DNA from: Bacteroidia bacterium
GTDB taxonomy: Bacteria > Bacteroidota > Bacteroidia > Bacteroidales > UBA932
Length of the DNA stretch: 9,722 nucleotides
Direction: 5' to 3'
Assembly (NCBI GenBank): GCA_025996715.1
Contig: BNTQ01000103.1
Span: forward strand, 1-9,722
A program made the position numbers and the translations under genes. Position 1 is the first letter of the stretch; each line of letters begins with the position of its first letter. Positions 1 to 5,610 of this stretch are shown piece by piece. Below the pieces are notes generated by a model, which was not told the origin of the DNA, made no database searches, and saw only the letters and a list, made by a program, of their open reading frames with translations.

Positions 1-1224
1 CCTATTTCTTTGCGAAGGTGCGCCATTGCCATTCCCATTGTTAGCACCGACGGGGCGTGGGGCAGAGTTGTCGGCTCTTTCGGGTCTGTGATGGCGTGAT
101 TTTTTGCGATGATTATTTTTTTGCCTATCAAAGCGCGTAATGCTGTCTTCGCCCACAGCACTGCGATAGTCGGGTTCCTTGTGCGTTGCCTTGGCGGCGG
201 GCATGGCTATATTGGCTTTGCTGCCAAAATCGGTAGCCTTTTTGCCTTCTTTGTTGAGCGTAAGAATTTCAATCACTCTGTCCACCGAAATGGGCACTAA
301 ATTTTCCATCGATTCTTTGTCAAAATTGTACCACATCAGCCGTTTAAAAATGTCGGTTTTGTGATGATAGGCGGTGCCGTCTTGCATTTCGAGCGAGGCA
401 TAATGTTGCGGAAAATCTTTGCGGGCATCGGTGTAGGTGCTCAGTTCGTAGTTGAGGCAGCATTTGAGTTTGCCGCACTGCCCTGCCAATCGTTGCAGGT
501 TGGTGGACAGGTCTTGGTCGCGTGCGGCATTGGTCGAAACCGATGCAAAATGAGGCAGATACAGCGAACAACAAAGTTCGCGCCCGCAAATAGCAATGCC
601 GCCAATGCGCCCTGCTTCTTGTCGGGCGCCAATTTGCCGCATTTCTATGCGCAACTTAAATTCTTCTGCCATTATTTTTATCAACTCCCTAAAATCCACT
701 CTGTCGTCGGCAACGTAGTAAAAAATGGCTTTGGTTTTGTCGCCATATATCTCCACATCGCCAATTTTCATATTCAGGTGCAAATCCTCCACCATTCGGC
801 GGGTTTGTACCATCAACGATTGCTCGCGTTCCACTGCCTCGTTCCACTTTTCAACATCGGCGGGCTTTGCCTTGCGATATACTTTTTTGTAATCGTAAGT
901 GGCGGGGTCTAAATGGTTGCGTTGCATTTGCAAATAGACCAAATCGCCGGTGAGCGAAACCATCCCAATATCGTGCCCCGACGTGGATTCCACAGCCACC
1001 ACATCCCCTTTTTTGAGCACAATGTCGTTGGTTTTGAAGTAGGCTTTGCGGGTGTTTTTGAAACGAATTTCGACAACATCAGAGGGCAGCGCAGCATTGT
1101 GCTTGCCGCAAAAACAGTCGGTCATAGCCAATTTTTGACACGACACGCATTCGCTCCAAACCGTTTCTCCTGCTGTGTTTTTGTCAATACAACAACCACG
1201 TGTATAACGTAAAGTATCTGTCAT
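1..1224 (-). CDS. ricT: RicT / PSP1-family iron-sulfur regulatory protein (3' end beyond window)
   Basis: The minus-strand frame is open from ATG at 1224 to the left edge: 408 codons with no stop, so the C-terminus lies outside. Residues about 45-265 have the PSP1/RicT layout. Key motifs are ICGRELCC (C213, C218, C219) and QCGKLKCC (C250, C255, C256), the cysteine set that in Bacillus subtilis RicT (YaaT) binds a [4Fe-4S] cluster. An extra N-terminal cysteine group (C11, C12, C26, C29, C37, C39) looks metal-binding. From about residue 365 the tail is Arg/Lys/His- then Asn/Gly-rich, which suggests RNA contact. In Firmicutes RicT works with RicA and RicF to steer RNase Y; those partners are not visible here, so a role in RNA turnover is inferred. 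The start is supported by a promoter motif 22 bp upstream and by the GCC motif directly after it. Family assignment is secure; the function in this phylum is less so. Confidence 0.95.
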   Translation of the reverse strand, partial: MTDTLRYTRGCCIDKNTAGETVWSECVSCQKLAMTDCFCGKHNAALPSDVVEIRFKNTRKAYFKTNDIVLKKGDVVAVESTSGHDIGMVSLTGDLVYLQMQRNHLDPATYDYKKVYRKAKPADVEKWNEAVEREQSLMVQTRRMVEDLHLNMKIGDVEIYGDKTKAIFYYVADDRVDFRELIKIMAEEFKLRIEMRQIGARQEAGRIGGIAICGRELCCSLYLPHFASVSTNAARDQDLSTNLQRLAGQCGKLKCCLNYELSTYTDARKDFPQHYASLEMQDGTAYHHKTDIFKRLMWYNFDKESMENLVPISVDRVIEILTLNKEGKKATDFGSKANIAMPAAKATHKEPDYRSAVGEDSITRFDRQKNNHRKKSRHHRPERADNSAPRPVGANNGNGNGAPSQRNR

Positions 1225-1245
1225 TGGATGTCTTTTTTTGAGACA

Positions 1246-1275
1246 CAAAGGTAACATTTATTTATTTACTTGCAA
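1246..1275 (-). promoter_or_regulatory. Bacteroidota-type promoter for ricT
   Basis: On the minus strand TACCTTTG (1253-1246) matches the Bacteroidota -7 consensus TAnnTTTG exactly. It is preceded after 19 bp by TTG (1275-1273) as a -33 element. Transcription would start near 1240, leaving a leader of roughly 15 nt before the ATG at 1224. The spacing fits the phylum's sigma-A promoters. Confidence 0.6.
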
Positions 1276-1303
1276 TCACAATCGCAAATTTTGTGTAAAT
1301 TTG
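1270..1303 (+). promoter_or_regulatory. Probable gldD promoter, back-to-back with the ricT promoter
   Basis: TAAATTTG (1296-1303) fits the -7 consensus TAnnTTTG. The only -33 candidate is TTG at 1270-1272, with a 23-bp spacer that is longer than usual. That TTG abuts the ricT -33 element to form the palindrome TTGCAA (1270-1275), so the two promoters would share this spot. The start site would fall only a few bases before the gldD ATG at 1312, implying a very short or leaderless transcript. The -7 element is convincing, the -33 element less so. Confidence 0.4.
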
Positions 1304-1311
1304 CATTTTTT

Positions 1312-1908
1312 ATGGTTCGTAAATTTGCAAATTTGAACAAAATTGTCATAGTGTGCTTGTTGCTCGCGGGAGGTATTGCGTGTACCCCCGCAGTATCCGT
1401 AAAACCACGCGGGTACTACCGTATAGACCTTCCTGCCGAAAAAAATTACACTCCATTTGCACCACAAAAATATCCCTATTCGTTTGAAATAGACGCTGCG
1501 GCACAAGTTGTGCCCGACAGCAGCCCAGACGCAGAGCCGTTTTGGGTGGATGTAGTGTATCCGCAGTACAATGCCAAAATTCACATCAGTTACAAAAATT
1601 TGCAACACAACAGCCTTGCGCGCTTGGTAGAGGACGTGCATTATATGGTTTACAAGCACACCGTCAAAGCCGATGAAATCACAGAGCAGGCTTTTGAAAA
1701 TGAAGCACGTTCTACTTTGGGTTTTTTGTACGACATTGGCGGCGATGCTGCCTCCAACCTGCAATTTTACTTGACCGACGAGCGTCGCCATTTTTTGCGC
1801 GGTGCCTTATATTTTGACGTGCACCCCAACAGAGACTCGCTCCAACCTGTGATTTTGTATATCACCCAAGATATACAGCACCTTATGGAAACCCTGCAAT
1901 GGCAATAA
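1312..1908 (+). CDS. gldD: Gliding motility lipoprotein GldD
   Basis: This 198-residue protein has a lipoprotein signal: K3-K10 charged start, hydrophobic IVIVCLLLAGG, then Cys24 as the likely lipidated residue. The GIAC lipobox is slightly off consensus at -3. The mature part follows GldD throughout: KPRGYYRIDLP (31-41), YPYSFE (54-59), WVDVVYPQYNAKIHISYK (78-95), VKADEI (118-123), GFLYDIGGDAASNLQFYLTD (137-156) and a C-terminal DIQHLMETLQW. GldD is one of the lipoproteins needed for gliding in Flavobacterium johnsoniae and tends to occur in bacteria with the type IX secretion/gliding apparatus; its biochemical role is not known. I prefer ATG 1312 over an in-frame TTG at 1270, which would put 14 extra residues before the signal peptide. 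The PPTase gene follows 22 bp downstream, so the two are probably cotranscribed. gldE, the common partner in flavobacteria, is not here. Confidence 0.93.
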   Translation: MVRKFANLNKIVIVCLLLAGGIACTPAVSVKPRGYYRIDLPAEKNYTPFAPQKYPYSFEIDAAAQVVPDSSPDAEPFWVDVVYPQYNAKIHISYKNLQHNSLARLVEDVHYMVYKHTVKADEITEQAFENEARSTLGFLYDIGGDAASNLQFYLTDERRHFLRGALYFDVHPNRDSLQPVILYITQDIQHLMETLQWQ

Positions 1909-1930
1909 CAGCAAGCAATGTAGAAAAAAT

Positions 1931-2557
1931 ATGAATACTTTGCTGCATAAAAATTTTGACAACGGATGCTCATTGGCGATTGGCAAATGCGAACATAATT
2001 CGTTGATTTACAATGAATTGCAAGAAGTTGAGCAGCAAGAATTAGCCTTGCTGACTGCACCGCATCGCCGCGCCCAAAGAACCGCTACGCTCCACCTTTT
2101 GCACCGCGTGCTGCATATCCCACAAGCGCTCTATCACACGCCCACAGGGCAGCCTATGTTGCAGGGCAATCCTTGTTGCATTAGCATTGCGCACACGCGA
2201 GAGTTGGTGGCGGTGGTGGCGCATCCCACGCAGCGAGTGGGCATAGATATGGAGAACAAAAGCAGAAATTTTGAACGAGTAGCACCGCGATTTTTGTCAA
2301 GCGCAGAGCGGGTTTACCTCACTACCAATGGGCAATATGGTCTCGCGTGGTGCGCCAAAGAGGCTGCCTACAAAATGCTGCCTTTTGCGGCTGCCGATTT
2401 TGCAAAACAAATGCGAGTGCTTGATTTTGAAGCACTCGCAAATAGTCAATTGTATGTTGAAGCATTCAACAACGAGGTTACGCACAGGATTGCACTGCAA
2501 ACCATGAGCGTGAACAATCATTGGGTGGTGTGGGGCGTCGGCTCTACAGCAAACTAA
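1931..2557 (+). CDS. 4'-phosphopantetheinyl transferase (Sfp superfamily)
   Basis: This 208-residue cytosolic enzyme would move the phosphopantetheine arm of coenzyme A onto a serine of acyl- or peptidyl-carrier proteins. Family motifs appear in order: RRAQR near residue 46 (CoA contact), ISIAHT (84-89), VGIDME (103-108) with Mg-binding D106 and E108, and WCAKEAAYK (140-148) with catalytic or metal-binding E144 and K148. The length is close to the usual 200-240 residues of the Sfp-like group. It sits 22 bp after gldD in the same direction. I recall a PPTase near gldD in other Bacteroidota, but cannot check this here. Whether it serves the fatty-acid carrier (AcpS role) or a secondary-metabolite synthase cannot be told from sequence. 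Its last 14 bases, including the stop, overlap the end of hppA on the other strand. Confidence 0.92.
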   Translation: MNTLLHKNFDNGCSLAIGKCEHNSLIYNELQEVEQQELALLTAPHRRAQRTATLHLLHRVLHIPQALYHTPTGQPMLQGNPCCISIAHTRELVAVVAHPTQRVGIDMENKSRNFERVAPRFLSSAERVYLTTNGQYGLAWCAKEAAYKMLPFAAADFAKQMRVLDFEALANSQLYVEAFNNEVTHRIALQTMSVNNHWVVWGVGSTAN

Positions 2558-4754
2558 ACGCCACCGTAAGCCCTGCCATCACAATAGCCACCATACTCAT
2601 CAATTTGATAAGAATGTTGAGCGAAGGTCCGGAGGTATCTTTGAAGGGGTCGCCCACGGTATCGCCCACCACGGTTGCTTTGTGGTTTTCGCTGCCTTTG
2701 CCGCCGAGGTTGCCTTCTTCGATATATTTTTTTGCGTTATCCCAAGCCCCGCCTGCGTTTGCCATAAACACTGCCAACACAAAACCGGTGGCACATCCGC
2801 CAATGAGCAAGCCCATAACGCCCGCCACGCCAAACAGCAAGCCCATTGCAATGGGAATAACAATAGCCAAAAGTGATGGAAACAACATTTCGCGTTGAGC
2901 ACCTTTGGTAGAAATAGCAACGCATCGAGCATAGTCGGGGGTGGCTTCGCCGGTGAGAATGCCTTTGATTTCGCGGAACTGACGGCGAACTTCTTCCACC
3001 ATTTTTTGTGCGGCACGTCCCACCGCGTTCATTGTTAGTCCGCAAAATAAGAAAGCGGTCATGGCGCCAACAAACGCACCCACCAACACTTTGGGGTTCA
3101 TCAAATCAATTTGATAATAAGCCATCAGGTCGTGAATGCGGGCATCGGCAATGGTAACGCCGTTGGGCAATACGATTGCTTGCCCTTTGTCCACAAGATG
3201 TTGCAAACCAATTTTTATTTCCTCAATATACGAAGCCAAAAGTGCCAGCGCCGTGAGTGCCGCCGAGCCAATGGCAAAGCCCTTTCCGGTGGCTGCGGTG
3301 GTGTTGCCCAGCGCATCCAAAGCATCGGTGCGTTTGCGCACTTCGGGGTCGAGACCGCTCATTTCGGCATTGCCGCCGGCGTTGTCGGCAATGGGACCGT
3401 AGGCATCTGTTGCCAATGTTATGCCCAAAGTCGAAAGCATACCCACCGCCGCAATGCCAATGCCATACAAGCCCAGACTGAGGTTCTCTGCCGACATCAT
3501 ATTTTGCACATCAAAATTGATAGCGCAAAGATAAGCCATAATAATTGCCGCACCAATGGTGAGCACAGGAATTGCCGTCGAAATCATTCCTGTGCCAATG
3601 CCCGAAATAATCACGGTGGCAGGTCCTGTGTTGGAACTCTCGGCAATTTTTTGTGTGGGGCGGTACGATTGCGAAGTGTAGTATTCGGTTGAACGGCCAA
3701 TAATCACGCCTGCCAACAGTCCGCTAATGACCGAAAACGAAAGCCCTACCCAATTCTCAATGCCCAATGCGTAGAGGATGCCAAAGGTGGCCGCAGCAAT
3801 CAAAACAGAACTTGCATTGGTGCCTCTGCCCAGCGCAGCAAGCAGTTGCTTCATCCCCGCGCCCTCTTTGGTGTGCACCAAAAATATGCCAATGATGGAC
3901 AGCACAATGCCCACCGCTGCAATGAGCATAGGAGCAAACACGGCACGCAATTGCATATCGGGGAACAAATAAAACGCCGATGCGCCCAGCGCAGCCGTAG
4001 CAAGGATGGAGCCGCAGTAACTCTCGTAGAGGTCGGCACCCATGCCGGCAACGTCGCCCACGTTGTCGCCCACGTTGTCGGCGATGGTGGCGGGGTTGCG
4101 GGGGTCATCTTCGGGGATGCCTGCTTCCACTTTGCCCACGAGGTCGGCACCCACGTCGGCGGCTTTGGTGTAGATGCCGCCGCCCACACGCGCAAACAAT
4201 GCCTGCGTGGATGCGCCCATTCCAAAAGTCAGCATAGTGGTGGTAATGACCACCAATTTTTGTGTATCGGTGGCGCTTACAAAATGGTCAAGTATAATGT
4301 ACCACAGTGATATATCCAACAAGCCCAAACCTACTACCACCAAGCCCATCACAGCACCCGACCGAAAAGCCACCTGCAAGCCGCGATTGAGCGAACTTTG
4401 CGCAGCATTTGTAGTGCGGGCAGAGGCAAAAGTGGCGGTTCGCATGCCAATAAAACCTGCCAATGCCGAAAACACACCTCCTGTGAGGAATGCAAACGGC
4501 ACCCAAGGATTTTGCACGTGAAAACCATAAGCCAGCACCGCAAAAAATGCCGCCAGCACAACAAACACGATAGCCACTACCTTGTATTGTTGTTTCAAAT
4601 AAGCCATTGCACCCTCGCGCACGTGGCGGGCAATGGTTTGCATTGTAATTGTACCCTCGCTTTCCTTCATCATTTTACGGAAGAAGTAAAACGCAAAACC
4701 CAATGCCAACAAAGCGGCAGCGGGAACGAACCAAAAGAGAGTTGCTGTTGCCAT
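2544..4754 (-). CDS. hppA: Membrane-bound ion-pumping pyrophosphatase (K+-dependent type)
   Basis: This 736-residue polytopic membrane protein, roughly 16 helices by family norm, couples hydrolysis of cytosolic PPi to ion export. PPi/Mg-binding motifs are complete: the DX7KXE signature D200-K208-E210, DNVGDNVGD (226-234), DNAGGNAEM (457-465) and DTVGDPFKD (698-706). [10 protein letters not shown] (483-492) carries Ala at the position that is Lys in K+-independent enzymes, so K+ activation is predicted. ADLYESY (240-246) places a glutamate (E244) where Na+-pumping and dual Na+/H+ enzymes have it, so Na+ transport, alone or with H+, is possible; this is inference. Length and both termini are normal. 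The ATG at 4754 is the first in frame and lies about 40 nt below a strong promoter motif. The gene is monocistronic, with a divergent LRR ORF upstream and a convergent PPTase gene downstream. Confidence 0.98.
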   Translation of the reverse strand: MATATLFWFVPAAALLALGFAFYFFRKMMKESEGTITMQTIARHVREGAMAYLKQQYKVVAIVFVVLAAFFAVLAYGFHVQNPWVPFAFLTGGVFSALAGFIGMRTATFASARTTNAAQSSLNRGLQVAFRSGAVMGLVVVGLGLLDISLWYIILDHFVSATDTQKLVVITTTMLTFGMGASTQALFARVGGGIYTKAADVGADLVGKVEAGIPEDDPRNPATIADNVGDNVGDVAGMGADLYESYCGSILATAALGASAFYLFPDMQLRAVFAPMLIAAVGIVLSIIGIFLVHTKEGAGMKQLLAALGRGTNASSVLIAAATFGILYALGIENWVGLSFSVISGLLAGVIIGRSTEYYTSQSYRPTQKIAESSNTGPATVIISGIGTGMISTAIPVLTIGAAIIMAYLCAINFDVQNMMSAENLSLGLYGIGIAAVGMLSTLGITLATDAYGPIADNAGGNAEMSGLDPEVRKRTDALDALGNTTAATGKGFAIGSAALTALALLASYIEEIKIGLQHLVDKGQAIVLPNGVTIADARIHDLMAYYQIDLMNPKVLVGAFVGAMTAFLFCGLTMNAVGRAAQKMVEEVRRQFREIKGILTGEATPDYARCVAISTKGAQREMLFPSLLAIVIPIAMGLLFGVAGVMGLLIGGCATGFVLAVFMANAGGAWDNAKKYIEEGNLGGKGSENHKATVVGDTVGDPFKDTSGPSLNILIKLMSMVAIVMAGLTVAFSLL

Positions 4755-4801
4755 AAAATCTGATAATTAAATTTTTACAAAATAATTTTAAAAAAATCCA
4801 G

Positions 4802-4832
4802 CAAAGATACACATTTTTTTGATAGTATCAAA
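4802..4832 (-). promoter_or_regulatory. Consensus Bacteroidota promoter for hppA
   Basis: On the minus strand TTTG (4832-4829), 19 bp, then TATCTTTG (4809-4802) is an exact match to the TTTG / TAnnTTTG promoter of this phylum with ideal spacing. The start site would be near 4796, giving a leader of about 40 nt. No Shine-Dalgarno sequence precedes the hppA ATG, as is common in this phylum. Confidence 0.75.
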
Positions 4833-4833
4833 A
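4817..4833. promoter_or_regulatory. 17-bp inverted repeat over the hppA -33 element (operator candidate)
   Basis: TTTTGATA and TATCAAAA are perfect inverted 8-mers around a single central G. The right arm contains the -33 TTTG (minus strand) and the rest lies in the spacer, so a dimeric protein bound here would block or modulate hppA transcription. No regulator is identified. The AT-rich surroundings make chance palindromes more likely than usual. Confidence 0.4.
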
Positions 4834-4892
4834 TTCACAAAATTTGGGTTAATTCTTTTTTTGAGAATGGAAAATGTAGGATGGAAAATTAA

Positions 4893-5002
4893 ACGCGCAA
4901 CCCGAAGGGTTGAATGTGCATAACCGTAGGCAAGCGAAGCGTAGCCTACATCTTCCGCAGGTTTACGACCTACGGTTACGAAAATAAAGCCTTTATAGGC
5001 TA
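4893..5002. repeat. Cluster of hairpins, probable interspersed intergenic repeat (REP/MITE-like)
   Basis: This GC-richer island lies within AT-rich spacer. It holds three hairpin units. The first is CAACCC-GAA-GGGTTG at 4898-4912. The second is a 10-bp outer inverted repeat, TAACCGTAGG (4921-4930) with CCTACGGTTA (4969-4978), enclosing GTAGGC (4926-4931) / GCCTAC (4944-4949). The third is AGCCT-TTAT-AGGCT at 4988-5001. No transposase gene or clear target-site duplication is visible, and there is no second copy in the window. The arrangement resembles dispersed non-coding repeats, and I have a vague memory of similar strings in Bacteroidota intergenic regions. It could alternatively act as a transcription barrier between the divergent hppA and LRR genes. 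Confidence 0.5.
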
Positions 5003-5034
5003 ACAAGGGAATTTTTTTTATCGGACAATAGTGA

Positions 5035-5063
5035 TTTCAATTACTAACTATTTACTAACTTTG
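5035..5063 (+). promoter_or_regulatory. Promoter for the BspA-like ORF
   Basis: TAACTTTG (5056-5063) matches TAnnTTTG. A weak -33 candidate, TTTC (5035-5038), lies 17 bp upstream. The start site near 5070 would leave about 27 nt before the ATG at 5097. A direct repeat TTACTAACT (5041-5049 and 5052-5060, 11-bp period) overlaps the -7 element. Confidence 0.45.
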
Positions 5064-5096
5064 CATTTGCCGAATGCCGTGTTTTCAGTTGACACT

Positions 5097-5591
5097 ATGA
5101 ACAAACTATTTATTTTATTGGCAGCCTTGCTGTTGGCTTGCACCACCTTTGCGCAAAGGTGGCATTGCGGCTCGCCCAATGCCCAAGATGTAACCGCCAC
5201 CTTGGATGGCGCCACCTTTACCATTAGCGGCGCGGGAGCAATGGTCAATTATGACGGTAGTAGTGCGCCTTGGTCTGATTCCGTTGCTGCCATTGAAAAA
5301 GTAGTCATTAGCGAGGGGGTTACCAACATTGGAAATTGGTCTTTTTTTTCTTGCCACAATCTGACTTCTGTTGCTATTCCCGGTAGCGTTACAAGCATTG
5401 GCGATATGGCTTTTTACGATTGCATCGCTCTTGCCTCTTTTGAGGTGTCGGCAAACAATACGGTTTATGATTCAAAAGACGGCGTTTTGGTGGACAAAAC
5501 CAAAACCACACGAAAAGCCCGCTGGAAGGCTTCTTTGAACTATGTGCGCACCTGTTTTGTGATGTTGTGCAAAAGGATAGCAGGCTTGTAG
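5097..5591 (+). CDS. Secreted BspA-like leucine-rich-repeat protein, C-terminally truncated
   Basis: This 164-residue ORF has an N-terminal signal peptide: K3, hydrophobic 4-14, then either cleavage after FA19 leaving Gln20 or a lipobox LLAC with Cys15. Next comes the family's start domain (TATLDGATFTISGAGAMVNY, 33-52, then PWSD, 58-61). LRR_5/BspA repeats follow: VVISEGVTNIGNWSFFSC (69-86), VAIPGSVTSIGDMAFYDC (92-109), and the edge of a third ending YDSKDGVLVDKTKTT (124-138). Complete relatives carry many more repeats and often a C-terminal type IX sorting domain. Here similarity stops at about 5510 and an unrelated basic tail of 26 residues runs to the TAG. This looks like a gene remnant or a 3' deletion or insertion junction against ftsK. 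Whether the short product is made and exported is unknown. I chose ATG 5097 because the signal peptide begins there. Confidence 0.7.
   Translation: MNKLFILLAALLLACTTFAQRWHCGSPNAQDVTATLDGATFTISGAGAMVNYDGSSAPWSDSVAAIEKVVISEGVTNIGNWSFFSCHNLTSVAIPGSVTSIGDMAFYDCIALASFEVSANNTVYDSKDGVLVDKTKTTRKARWKASLNYVRTCFVMLCKRIAGL
5515..5536. terminator. Weak bidirectional hairpin between the LRR ORF and ftsK
   Basis: AAGCC (5515-5519), an 8-nt loop and GGCTT (5528-5532) form a 5-bp stem. On the minus strand it is followed by TTTTCG, so it could end ftsK transcripts about 80-95 nt after the stop codon. On the plus strand it is followed by CTTTG, inside the tail of the LRR ORF. The stem is short, so this is tentative. 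Confidence 0.3.
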
Positions 5592-5610
5592 TTGCCAATT
5601 TTTTGTGTAT

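Noticed and set aside
361..912. Plus-strand ORF of 183 codons
   Set aside because: It lies wholly antisense to ricT, whose frame has clear family motifs; the plus translation is low-grade and matches nothing recognisable.
1270..1311. TTG start for GldD at 1270
   Set aside because: It would add 14 residues before the lipoprotein signal and start upstream of the likely transcription start.
1312..1908. GldH as an alternative identity for the lipoprotein near ricT
   Set aside because: ricT often neighbours gldH as far as I recall, but the RGYYRIDLP, GFLYDIGGDAASNLQFY and DIQHLMETLQW segments are those of GldD.
3111..3692. Plus-strand ORF of 193 codons inside hppA
   Set aside because: Antisense shadow of the pyrophosphatase membrane domain; the His/Asn/Arg-rich composition is typical of a reverse reading.
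4893..5002. CRISPR array or insertion sequence in the spacer
   Set aside because: No regularly spaced repeat-spacer units, no transposase frame and no terminal inverted repeats bounding a gene; only local hairpins.
4788..5006. Minus-strand 72-codon ORF across the hppA spacer
   Set aside because: It reads through the hairpin repeat and the hppA promoter; probably a spurious translation of repeat DNA.
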